From Pseudomonas fluorescens (GTDB lineage Bacteria > Pseudomonadota > Gammaproteobacteria > Pseudomonadales > Pseudomonadaceae), in contig NZ_CABVHU010000012.1 in the NCBI RefSeq assembly GCF_902497855.1, positions 62,001-126,000 on the forward strand: a stretch of DNA of 64,000 bases, given 5' to 3'. A model generated the notes under the pieces. It was not told where the DNA came from. It saw only the letters and a program-made list of their open reading frames with translations, and ran no database searches. The translations under genes were made by a program, and so were the position numbers. The number at the start of each line of letters is the position of its first letter. The stretch's first letter is position 1. Positions 43,837 through 52,088 of this stretch are shown piece after piece.

Positions 43837-44778
43837 TCAGGCCTCTGAAGGGGTTTGCTTGTAGTTGTAGCCGATCGGGTGAGGCAGGTTGCGCGCCTTG
43901 GCCAGTTCGATCTGCTTTTGCCGGTCGATGGCACTGCGGCGGGTCTTCTCGCTCAGCTTATCCCAGCAATGCGGGCAACTGATGCCGGCCACGTAGTGCT
44001 CGGATGCGCGGTCGTCGACGCTGATCGGTGTGCGACAGGCATGACATTGATCGTAGTCGCCTTCGCTGAGGTCATGGCGTACGGTCACGCGGTTATCGAA
44101 CACGAAGCAGTCGCCCTGCCATTTGGTTTCTTCCTGCGGTACCTCTTCCAGGTACTTCAGAATGCCGCCCTTGAGGTGATAGACCTCGTCGAAGCCCTGG
44201 CTGAGCATATAGCTCGAAGCCTTTTCACAACGAATGCCGCCGGTGCAGAACATCGCGACTTTCTTGTGCACGGCCGGGTCGAAATGGGCTTTGATGTAGT
44301 CGGGGAATTCGCGAAAACTGGTGGTCTTCGGGTCGATGGCGCCTTCGAACGTGCCGATCGAGACTTCGTAGTCGTTGCGGGTGTCGATCAACAGCACTTC
44401 GGGATCGCTGATCAAGGCGTTCCAGTTCTCTGGATCGACGTAGGTGCCGACCTTTTTGTTCGGGTCCACGCCTTCGACGCCGAGGGTGACGATTTCTTTC
44501 TTGAGTTTGACTTTGGTGCGATAGAACGGCTGGTCGTCGCAGTACGACTCTTTGTGGTCGATGTCGTCCATGCGTGGGTCGTTCTTGAGCCAGGCCATCA
44601 GCCCGTCAATGCCTTCGCGGCTGCCGGACACGGTGCCGTTGATGCCTTCTTCGGCGATCAGCAGCGTGCCTTTGATGCCGTTGTCGACCATCGCTTGCAG
44701 CAGTGGCTCGCGCAGGGCGACGTAATCTTCCAGGGTGACGAACTTATACAGTGCCGCCACGACAATCTGTTGTGTCAT
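43837..44778 (-). CDS. trhO: tRNA uridine-34 hydroxylase TrhO (rhodanese domain)
   Basis: 313-residue YceA/TrhO protein, which hydroxylates U34 of certain tRNAs on the way to 5-methoxy- or carboxymethoxyuridine using O2. The N-terminal UPF0176 domain is followed by a rhodanese domain with active Cys178 in CTGGIRCEK. The C-terminal zinc-like cysteines lie in CHACRTP and CPHCWDKLS. Length is normal. It heads the operon running to the ABC exporter. A terminator for the upstream bolA unit and a REPIN precede it. Confidence 0.95.
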   Translation of the reverse strand: MTQQIVVAALYKFVTLEDYVALREPLLQAMVDNGIKGTLLIAEEGINGTVSGSREGIDGLMAWLKNDPRMDDIDHKESYCDDQPFYRTKVKLKKEIVTLGVEGVDPNKKVGTYVDPENWNALISDPEVLLIDTRNDYEVSIGTFEGAIDPKTTSFREFPDYIKAHFDPAVHKKVAMFCTGGIRCEKASSYMLSQGFDEVYHLKGGILKYLEEVPQEETKWQGDCFVFDNRVTVRHDLSEGDYDQCHACRTPISVDDRASEHYVAGISCPHCWDKLSEKTRRSAIDRQKQIELAKARNLPHPIGYNYKQTPSEA

Positions 44779-44825
44779 GGGTGATTCTCCAGGTGGCTAC
44801 CCTCGTAAGGGGTGAACCGGATGCG

Positions 44826-44855
44826 AAAAAAAACGCGCCGGGTGAGCGGCGCGTT
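44826..44855 (-). terminator. Terminator of the bolA unit
   Basis: Stem AACGCGCC / GGCGCGTT with eight-base loop; on the minus strand it ends in eight T residues. Confidence 0.88.
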
Positions 44856-44883
44856 GCGGATTCTAGCAAAAATAACGTCATCG

Positions 44884-44975
44884 CTGTAGGAGCCAGGCTT
44901 GCCGGCGAACCAGGCGCTGCGGTGCAACTGCTGTACCGCATAATCGTTCTTCGCCGGCAAGCCTGGCTCCTACAG
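44884..44975. repeat. REPIN
   Basis: CTGTAGGAGCCAGGCTTGCCGGCGAA inverted to the 25-base right arm at 44951-44975; about 92 bases, between bolA and its terminator. Confidence 0.9.
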
Positions 44976-44985
44976 GGAGGGTGTA

Positions 44986-45285
44986 TCAGGATTTGCTGCC
45001 GCCAGCACAGGTCGGCGAGGCCGGGGCCGCGTCGATCCGGGCCCATTCCTCTGGCGTGTAGGTATGCAACGCCAACGCATGGAACTCGCCCATCAGCTCG
45101 CCGAGCGTGCCGTAGACCTTCTGGTGACGCTTGACGCGGTTAAGCCCTTCGAACTGCGCGCTGACCACCACCGCCTTGAAGTGGGTCTGCAACCCACGGC
45201 TGTGCATGTGGCTTTCATCCAGCACTTGCAGGTGCTCGGGCTGTAACAGGCCCAGCGTCGATTCGATGCGTTGTTGCATGGTCAT
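44986..45285 (-). CDS. bolA: BolA-family protein
   Basis: 99-residue BolA/IbaG-fold protein, a partner of monothiol glutaredoxins in Fe-S handling and a stress morphogene in E. coli. Signature residues: VLDESHMHSRG with the conserved His, LNRVKRHQKVYGTLGELM and the terminal ALHTYTPEEW. ATG 45285 is chosen because GGAG is six bases upstream; TTG 45291 is not needed. Twelve bases after the DUF2059 gene, so probably cotranscribed. PA0857 equivalent. Confidence 0.94.
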   Translation of the reverse strand: MTMQQRIESTLGLLQPEHLQVLDESHMHSRGLQTHFKAVVVSAQFEGLNRVKRHQKVYGTLGELMGEFHALALHTYTPEEWARIDAAPASPTCAGGSKS

Positions 45286-45297
45286 ACCCAACTCCGC

Positions 45298-45819
45298 TTA
45301 CGGCTTTTTCTTGGCTGGAGCGGCGCCTTTAGGCTCCAGCTCGGCCGTCATGTCAGCCAGCAGCTTGTTGACCACAGGCACGGCGCTTTCCAGCTTGGCC
45401 TGGGTCATCTGGGCCGATTGCTGGGTCAGCTGCGGCATTTTTTCCAGGACTTTCTTGCCCAGTGGCGACTTGTAGAACGCGACCAGGTCCTTGAGCTCGG
45501 ATTCACTGAAGTTGGTGGTGTAGAGCTTGACCATGTCCGGCTTCAGCTTGTTCCAGCCAATGGCTTGGTCCAGCGCGGCGTTGGCTTTGGCCTGGTAGGT
45601 TTCCAGCAGGGCTTTTTTCGACTCGGGGGCTTTGGTCTGTTCAAAGCGCTGAGCGAACATTTGCTGCACTTGCATGTACACCGGAGTGCCCAATTTGTCA
45701 GCGTGCGCCAGGGTCAGGAAAGCCTCGGCACTGGCGTTGTGGCTGGCGGTATCGGCAAAAACAGGGCCGCTGGCGCAAACCAGTGCAACCGCGGTACAGA
45801 TGGCACGAAGACGAGTCAT
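45298..45819 (-). CDS. DUF2059 periplasmic protein
   Basis: 173-residue secreted protein. The signal peptide (residues 1-22) ends FADT. The DUF2059 core includes LYTTNFSESELKDLVAFYKSPLGKKVLEKMPQL. The C-terminus is lysine-rich (KKKP). The family has no known function. First gene of the DUF2059-bolA unit, divergent from fumC. Confidence 0.92.
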   Translation of the reverse strand: MTRLRAICTAVALVCASGPVFADTASHNASAEAFLTLAHADKLGTPVYMQVQQMFAQRFEQTKAPESKKALLETYQAKANAALDQAIGWNKLKPDMVKLYTTNFSESELKDLVAFYKSPLGKKVLEKMPQLTQQSAQMTQAKLESAVPVVNKLLADMTAELEPKGAAPAKKKP

Positions 45820-46011
45820 CGAGTTTCCTTTTCTAGCAGGCGAGGTAAAACCCCAAGGGCGACCATTCTGCGCCTAAAAAACCGTGTGGCTCAACCCCAA
45901 GCCTTGTCGGGCCTGATTTAGAGGGGGTGAACGGTCAAATTCCAGACTGATGGAACCACAGCGATAGATCACGGCCTAAACTGCGCTATCAGACCAACAG
46001 GAGTGTGCATG

Positions 46012-47406
46012 ATGAGCCGTATCGAAACCGACAGCCTTGGCCAGGTTGAAGTCCCGGATGAAGCCTACTGGGGCGCTCAGACGCAACGCTCGCTGATCAA
46101 TTTCGCCATCGGCAACGAACGCATGCCGCTGGCGGTGCTGCATGCGCTGGCGCTGATCAAGAAAGCCGCGGCGCGGGTCAATGACCGCAACGGTGATCTG
46201 CCCGCCGACATCGCCCGGCTGATCGAACAGGCCGCCGATGAAGTGCTCGACGGCAGCCACGACGACCAGTTCCCGCTGGTGGTCTGGCAGACCGGCAGCG
46301 GCACCCAGAGCAACATGAACGTCAATGAAGTGATCGCCGGCCGTGCCAATGAACTGGCCGGCAACCCGCGCGGCGGCAAGACCCCGGTGCACCCCAACGA
46401 TCACGTCAACCGCTCACAGAGCTCCAACGACTGCTTCCCCACTGCGATGCACATCGCCGCGGCCCAGGCCGTGCAGCAGCATTTGCTGCCGGCGATCAGC
46501 GAACTGTCCGGTGGGTTGGCCGAGTTATCCGCCCGGCACATGAAGCTGGTCAAGACCGGCCGCACCCACATGATGGACGCGACCCCCATCACCTTCGGCC
46601 AGGAACTGTCGGCGTTCATCGCGCAACTGGATTACGCGGAACGGGCGATCCGCAGCGCGCTGCCGGCCGTCTGCGAACTGGCACAAGGTGGCACCGCCGT
46701 CGGCACAGGGTTGAACTCGCCCCACGGATTTGGCGAAGCGATCGCCGCTGAACTGGCCGCCCTCTCCGGCCTGCCGTTCGTCACCGCACCGAACAAATTC
46801 GCCGCACTGGCTGGCCATGAGCCACTGACTACCCTGTCGGGCGCGCTGAAAACCCTCGCCGTCTCCCTGATGAAAATCGCCAACGACCTGCGCCTGCTGG
46901 GTTCCGGACCGCGTGCCGGTTTTGCCGAGGTGAAACTGCCGGCCAATGAACCGGGCAGTTCGATCATGCCCGGCAAGGTCAATCCGACCCAGTGCGAAGC
47001 GCTGTCGATGCTGGCTTGCCAGGTCATGGGCAACGACGTCGCCATCGGTTTTGCGGCGAGCCAGGGTCACCTGCAACTGAACGTGTTCAAACCGGTGATC
47101 ATTCACAACCTGCTGCAATCGATCAGGCTGCTGGGGGATGGCTGCAGCAACTTCCAGCAGCATTGCATCGCTGGCCTGGAGCCGGATGCGGCGAAAATGG
47201 CCGAACATCTGGAACGCGGACTGATGCTGGTGACGGCGCTGAATCCGCATATCGGTTATGACAAATCGGCGGAGATTGCCAAGAAGGCGTACGGCGAAGG
47301 GCTGACCTTGCGGGAAGCGGCGTTGCAGTTGGGGTATCTGACCGATGAAGAGTTCGATGCGTGGGTGAGGCCGGAGAATATGCTGGAGGCCGGGGCCAAG
47401 GGCTGA
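46012..47406 (+). CDS. fumC: Class II fumarate hydratase
   Basis: 464-residue oxygen-stable fumarase of the TCA cycle that interconverts fumarate and malate as a tetramer. Signature GSSIMPGKVNP with the catalytic Ser, TGSGTQSNMNVNEV, and TGRTHMMDA with the catalytic His region are all present. AGGAG eight bases before ATG 46012 supports this start; ATG 46009 and GTG 46003 are alternatives. It corresponds to fumC2 (PA0854). Complete and intact. Confidence 0.96.
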   Translation: MSRIETDSLGQVEVPDEAYWGAQTQRSLINFAIGNERMPLAVLHALALIKKAAARVNDRNGDLPADIARLIEQAADEVLDGSHDDQFPLVVWQTGSGTQSNMNVNEVIAGRANELAGNPRGGKTPVHPNDHVNRSQSSNDCFPTAMHIAAAQAVQQHLLPAISELSGGLAELSARHMKLVKTGRTHMMDATPITFGQELSAFIAQLDYAERAIRSALPAVCELAQGGTAVGTGLNSPHGFGEAIAAELAALSGLPFVTAPNKFAALAGHEPLTTLSGALKTLAVSLMKIANDLRLLGSGPRAGFAEVKLPANEPGSSIMPGKVNPTQCEALSMLACQVMGNDVAIGFAASQGHLQLNVFKPVIIHNLLQSIRLLGDGCSNFQQHCIAGLEPDAAKMAEHLERGLMLVTALNPHIGYDKSAEIAKKAYGEGLTLREAALQLGYLTDEEFDAWVRPENMLEAGAKG

Positions 47407-47421
47407 GCCTCCACCGAACCC

Positions 47422-47531
47422 GATCATTCCCACGCTCTGCGTGGGAATGCTTCAATAGACGCACCGCGTCCGCTTCGGCAGGGACGCGGAGCGTCCCGGG
47501 CTGCATTCCCACGCAGAGCGTGGGAATGATC
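47422..47531. repeat. Second-type REP pair (TTCCCACGCTCTGCGTGGGAA)
   Basis: Each end is itself palindromic (TTCCCACGC-CTGCGTGGGAA type), with inner GACGC / GCGTC parts. About 110 bases, ending at the EamA stop. Same type as 62704-62811 but different from the CTGTAGGAGC family. Confidence 0.85.
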
Positions 47532-48489
47532 AACCTGCAGCCATCCGAACCCGCCGGGCCCTTAGCCCCGCCATCAACGAAGGCCCCAACGCCACCAGCG
47601 CCGACCCCAGCACCACCAGCACCGCCCCGCCATACCCCAGACCATTGATCGTCTCGGCATGCACATACTCCGGCCACAACCACGCCGCTACCGCCACCGC
47701 CGCAAAGGTCACCAACGGCGTGATCGCCAGGGTGGCACTCACTCGCGAAGCTTCCCAATGCGCCAACGCCTCGGCAAATGCGCCGTAGGCGATCAGGGTG
47801 TTCATGCAACACGCCAGCAGCAGCCAGCCTTGCAACGGACTGAGTTGCAGCGCCTCCAGCGGATGCACCCAGGGCGTCAGCAACAACCCGCAAAACAGGT
47901 AGATCACCATCATCACCTGGAACGAATTCCACACCGTCAGCAACTGCTTCTGCCCCAGGGCATAGAAGGTCCAGACGGTGGAGGCCAACAGCACCAACAG
48001 GACGCCGGCCGTATAGTCGGTCAGGGACGTGAACAACTCGACCAGCCGCTGGTTGAAAAACAGACCGAATCCGACCAGCAGCACCAGCAGACCAATCCCC
48101 TGCCCCACGCTGAACCGCTCCTTGAACACAAACAGGCTGGCAATCAGCAACATGATCGGGCCCATCTGCACCACCAGTTGCGCAGTGCCGGGGCTGAGCA
48201 GGTTCAACCCCATCAGGTACAACACGTAGTTGCCCACCAGACCGAGCACCGCCATCAACACCAGCCAGCCACCGCGCGGGCCGAGAACTTTGCGACTGGG
48301 CAGGCGCCGGGTCGCCGCCAGGATGATGAACAGGCACCCGCCGGATACCATCAGGCGAAACCAGGTCACCGTCACCGGATCCATCACCAGCAGCACTTGC
48401 TTGAGCTTGATCGGCAGGATTCCCCACAGCAACGCGGTCAACAAGGCCAGGAACAGACCATAAACCCAGCGACCCGATGAAATGTGCAT
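47530..48489 (-). CDS. EamA/DMT-family transporter
   Basis: 319-residue inner-membrane protein with ten hydrophobic helices and two internally repeated EamA domains. It exports or imports small metabolites; the substrate is unknown. ATG 48489 (MHISSGRWVYGLFLALLTALLWG) begins just before the first helix; longer in-frame reading up to 48597 adds unrelated residues. The stop coincides with the end of the REP pair. Confidence 0.9.
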   Translation of the reverse strand: MHISSGRWVYGLFLALLTALLWGILPIKLKQVLLVMDPVTVTWFRLMVSGGCLFIILAATRRLPSRKVLGPRGGWLVLMAVLGLVGNYVLYLMGLNLLSPGTAQLVVQMGPIMLLIASLFVFKERFSVGQGIGLLVLLVGFGLFFNQRLVELFTSLTDYTAGVLLVLLASTVWTFYALGQKQLLTVWNSFQVMMVIYLFCGLLLTPWVHPLEALQLSPLQGWLLLACCMNTLIAYGAFAEALAHWEASRVSATLAITPLVTFAAVAVAAWLWPEYVHAETINGLGYGGAVLVVLGSALVALGPSLMAGLRARRVRMAAG

Positions 48490-48688
48490 GCAAACCCCGA
48501 TGCCAATTGGCGAGAACCTCATTCTAGGCGCAGAGCCGCTCGGCACACAGGGACAGTTGTCCACTGGCCGCAAATGAAACTGTGCTGGTCGCAACATTCA
48601 AAGGGCGATAGGCCGTCGATCGGTTGGCAAGGCATGGCAAGGGGTTCGTGCATAAGCTCTCCCCAACGCCCCCCTACAGGAGATCGCC

Positions 48689-48883
48689 ATGTACGGCATG
48701 CGCGCCGAGGACAATGCCCCCGCCACCCACTTTCGCAGTGACCGGATGTGTCGTGTGAACGGGGAGTTGTATTTCAGCACCCGGAAAAACACCCTGGAGG
48801 GGCCGTTTGAAGACATGGAGAAGGCTGAGGTACAGATTCAGGCTTATATAGAGCGGATGCTGATGTTGCGGATGAACCAGTAA
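48689..48883 (+). CDS. Small conserved protein (DUF6316-like)
   Basis: 64 residues with ACAGGAGATCGCC before the ATG. Contains RCMVN-type core RMCRVNGELYFSTRKNT, then EGPFEDMEKAEVQIQAYIERM, a strand-helix pattern. Related small proteins occur in many pseudomonads; no function is known. Codon use agrees with a real gene. Monocistronic. Confidence 0.75.
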   Translation: MYGMRAEDNAPATHFRSDRMCRVNGELYFSTRKNTLEGPFEDMEKAEVQIQAYIERMLMLRMNQ

Positions 48884-48898
48884 CCGCGGCGCCTGCAT

Positions 48899-49071
48899 TC
48901 GCGAGCAGGCTCGCTCCCACATTGGATCTCTGTCGCACACCAGATCCCTGTGGGGGAGCCTGATCCCCCATTGGATCTCTGGTCGCACTTCATATCCTTA
49001 TGGAAGAGCCTGATCCCCCATTGGATCTCTGGCTTACAACAGATCCCTGTGGGAGCGAGCCTGCTCGCGAA
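48899..49071. repeat. REPIN with ~50-base tandem repeats inside
   Basis: Outer arms TCGCGAGCAGGCTCGCTCCCAC and GTGGGAGCGAGCCTGCTCGCGA are a perfect inverse. Between them the CATTGGATCTCTG unit recurs at 48920, 48969 and 49019 (49 and 50-base periods). Confidence 0.85.
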
Positions 49072-49102
49072 AGCGGTTGATCAGGTAATGGATCTTTCGA
49101 AT

Positions 49103-50287
49103 CTAACGCACCGCTTCAAACAACCCGGTTGCCCCCATCCCCCCGCCCACGCACATGGTGACAATGCCGTAACGCAAACCGCGCCGCTGCAGCTCGCGCA
49201 CCAGATGCCCCACCTGCCGCGAACCGGTCATGCCGAACGGGTGGCCGATGGAGATCGAGCCGCCATTGACGTTGTACTTCTCGTTATCGATCTCCAGCCG
49301 ATTGCGGCTGTGCAGGCACTGGGACGCGAACGCCTCGTTGAGCTCCCACAGATCGATGTCGGCTATCTGCAAGCCCTTCGCCTTGAGCAACCTGGGCACC
49401 GAGAACACCGGGCCGATGCCCATTTCATCCGGCTCACACCCGGCCACGGCAAAGCCGCGGAAAAAGGCTTTCGGCTTCAGTCCCAGTTCCAGGGCTTTTT
49501 CCAGGCTCATCACCAGGGTCATGGAGGCGCCATCGGACAGTTGCGAAGAATTGCCGGCGGTCACCGAGCCGTCTTCGGCAAACACCGGTTTCAATCCGGC
49601 CAGGCTTTCCAGCGTGGTGTCCGGGCGGTTGCAGTCGTCGCGATCGACGATGCCGTCGAGAAGCTGCACTTGACCGGTGGCCTTGTCTTCAACCCGATAC
49701 TTCACCGCCATGGGCACGATTTCATCGTCGAACAATCCGGCGGCCTGGGCCCGAGCGGTGCGTTGCTGGCTTTGCAGGGCGTACAGGTCCTGGTGTTCGC
49801 GGCTGACTTGGTAACGACGGGCGACGATTTCGGCGGTCTGGCCCATGGGGAAGTAGATGCCCGGCGTTTGCGCCTTGAGCAGCGGGTTGATCAGGTGGTC
49901 GGTGTTGACGCTTTTCATGGTCAGGCTGATGGACTCGACACCGCCGGCGACGATGATGTCGCTGCAACCCGAGGCGATCTGGTTGGCGGCGATGGCGATC
50001 GCCTGCAAGCCTGAGGAGCAGAATCGGTTGAGGGTCATGCCGGCACAGCCGACGCCCAAACCCGAGAGCACGGCGACATTGCGCCCGATGTTGTAGCCCT
50101 GGGCGCCTTCGTTGGAGCCGGCACCGACGATGCAATCCTCGACGCTGGCCGGGTCGATACCCGTGCGAGTCAATAAGGCGTCGACACAATGCGCCGCCAT
50201 ATCGTCCGGACGGGTCATGTTGAACTTGCCGCGAAAGGACTTGGCCAGACCAGTCCGCACGCTGTCGACGATCACCACTTCACGCAT
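49103..50287 (-). CDS. Acetyl-CoA acetyltransferase (thiolase)
   Basis: 394-residue thiolase. Acyl-accepting Cys90 in NRFCSSGLQA, the NEAFA motif, catalytic His in ISIGHPFGMTG and second Cys in TMCVGGGMG are intact. It transfers acetyl between CoA thioesters in fatty-acid degradation or ketone-body routes. ATG 50287 (MREVVIVDSVRTG) is the family start; upstream in-frame codons to 50362 lie in the intergenic region. PA3454-like position. Monocistronic, divergently separated from pap by REP-free spacer. Confidence 0.94.
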   Translation of the reverse strand: MREVVIVDSVRTGLAKSFRGKFNMTRPDDMAAHCVDALLTRTGIDPASVEDCIVGAGSNEGAQGYNIGRNVAVLSGLGVGCAGMTLNRFCSSGLQAIAIAANQIASGCSDIIVAGGVESISLTMKSVNTDHLINPLLKAQTPGIYFPMGQTAEIVARRYQVSREHQDLYALQSQQRTARAQAAGLFDDEIVPMAVKYRVEDKATGQVQLLDGIVDRDDCNRPDTTLESLAGLKPVFAEDGSVTAGNSSQLSDGASMTLVMSLEKALELGLKPKAFFRGFAVAGCEPDEMGIGPVFSVPRLLKAKGLQIADIDLWELNEAFASQCLHSRNRLEIDNEKYNVNGGSISIGHPFGMTGSRQVGHLVRELQRRGLRYGIVTMCVGGGMGATGLFEAVR

Positions 50288-50389
50288 GGCATACCTCATT
50301 GTTGTTGTCGGTTTAGAGTGGACCGAGCATAAGCCCACCAAATGACCAACCGCGACAATCATTCACCCTGCGTATGCGCAACCATTGAC

Positions 50390-51904
50390 TCACCCCTTGT
50401 TCTTTTTCGCCTTCTTGTCGGATTTCCTGAACGCTTCTTCCAGTGCCTGGTTGATGGTGCGCAACACCTTGATCCGGGCCCAGCGCTTGTCATTGGCCTC
50501 CACCAGGGTCCAGGGCGAGATCTCGGTGCTGGTGCGATCAACCATGTCGCCGACTGCGGTCCGATAGTCGTCCCACTTTTCCCGATTGCGCCAGTCATCT
50601 TCGGTGATCTTGAAGCGTTTGAACGGCGTCTGTTCCCGCTCCTCGAATCGCTCCATCTGCGTCTGTTTGTCGATGGCCAGCCAGAACTTGACCACGATCA
50701 CTCCGGCATCGGCGACCTGCTCTTCGAAGTCGTTGATTTCACCGTAGGCGCGCAGCCAGTCCGCCGCGCTGCAAAAACCTTCGATGCGCTCCACCAGCAC
50801 CCGGCCATACCAGGAGCGGTCGAACACGGTGAACTTGCCCCGCGCCGGAAGATGACGCCAGAACCGCCACATATACGGATGCGCCCGCTCCTCTTCGGTG
50901 GGCGCGGCGATCGGCACGATGCTGTACTGGCGCGGGTCCAGCGCCGCAGCGACCCGGCGGATGGCCCCGCCCTTGCCCGCCGCGTCATTGCCTTCAAACA
51001 CGGCGACCAAGGCGTGACGGCGCATGCGTTTATCGCGCATCATCCCGGAGAGCCGCGCCTGCTCGGTGATCAACTGTTCTTCGTAATCGTCCTTGTCCAG
51101 ATTCAGGCTCAAGTCCAGGCTGTCGAGCAGGTTCATCTGGTCGACGCTGCTGACCAACGGCGCGGCGCTGACTTTGTCCGGGTGAATTTGGGGGCGCTTC
51201 AGGGCGCCTTGCAGGCCCTCGAGCAGAATCATCCCCACCGCCAGGCTGCGATAGCGCGGGTCCATCCCGGCGATCACATGCCATGGTGCGTAGTCGCGGC
51301 TGGTGCGCCGCAGGATGCGTTCGCCGTACTTGACGAACTTGTCGTAGGTCTGCGACTGCTGCCAGTCCAGCGGGCTGATGCGCCAACTGTGCAAGGGATC
51401 GTCGGCCAAGGCCTTGAGCCGCGCGCGCATTTGTTTCCTGGAGAGGTGGAACCAGAACTTGAAGATCAGCGCGCCTTCGTCGCACAGCATCTTCTCCAGG
51501 CGCTCGGCGGCGTTGATGCCTTGATCGAGCCGCGGATCCTTGAACACGCCATGGACCCGGTCTTGCAGCATCTGGCTGTACCAGTTGCCGAAAAAGATCC
51601 CCATGCGGCCCTTGGCCGGGAGCATCCGCCAATAACGCCAGGCCGGTGGCCGCGCCAGCTCTTCGTCGGTCTGTTGATCGAAGGTACGGACCTCGATCAG
51701 GCGCGGGTCCATCCATTCGTTGAGCAGCTTGACCGTCTCGCCCTTGCCCGCGCCTTCGATGCCGTTGATCAGGACGATCACCGGAAAGCGCTTCTGCTGC
51801 TGCAGTTCGAACTGCGCCTCAAGCAACGCCTGGCGCAGCGCTGGCACTTCAGCGTCGTAGGTTTCTTTGTCGATGACGTGACCGATTTCAGCAGATTCGA
51901 ACAT
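50390..51904 (-). CDS. pap: Polyphosphate:AMP phosphotransferase (tandem PPK2)
   Basis: 504-residue enzyme with two fused PPK2-type domains. It phosphorylates AMP to ADP with polyphosphate. First-domain P-loop GIEGAGKGE at residues 48-56, second-domain P-loop GNDAAGKGG at about 303, where the lid motif also occurs. The N-terminal half has variant catalytic residues compared with the active C-terminal half, as in PA3455-like PAP. ATG 51904 (MFESAEIGHVIDK) is the usual start; a longer reading to 52042 is rejected. The gene is followed by the thiolase in the same direction. Confidence 0.93.
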   Translation of the reverse strand: MFESAEIGHVIDKETYDAEVPALRQALLEAQFELQQQKRFPVIVLINGIEGAGKGETVKLLNEWMDPRLIEVRTFDQQTDEELARPPAWRYWRMLPAKGRMGIFFGNWYSQMLQDRVHGVFKDPRLDQGINAAERLEKMLCDEGALIFKFWFHLSRKQMRARLKALADDPLHSWRISPLDWQQSQTYDKFVKYGERILRRTSRDYAPWHVIAGMDPRYRSLAVGMILLEGLQGALKRPQIHPDKVSAAPLVSSVDQMNLLDSLDLSLNLDKDDYEEQLITEQARLSGMMRDKRMRRHALVAVFEGNDAAGKGGAIRRVAAALDPRQYSIVPIAAPTEEERAHPYMWRFWRHLPARGKFTVFDRSWYGRVLVERIEGFCSAADWLRAYGEINDFEEQVADAGVIVVKFWLAIDKQTQMERFEEREQTPFKRFKITEDDWRNREKWDDYRTAVGDMVDRTSTEISPWTLVEANDKRWARIKVLRTINQALEEAFRKSDKKAKKNKG

Positions 51905-51990
51905 GGACGGCTCCCTTCCCGGATTGAGCAAGACTAGCGGGTTGACCGCCTGAACACAGGACAAATTCATTTTCGAGACGGATATGAAAC

Positions 51991-52022
51991 CTGTGGCGAG
52001 GGAGCTTGCTTGCTCGCCACAG
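51991..52022. repeat. Single REP hairpin
   Basis: CTGTGGCGAG / CTCGCCACAG inverted repeat with inner GAGCTTGCTTGCTC, just upstream of mnmC and pap on the divergent side. Confidence 0.75.
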
Positions 52023-52088
52023 TGCCATGGATCAGGCACCACCCCGGCGATCGGCTAGAATGGCCGCCTTGCCGTTACCGAGCCTGCC

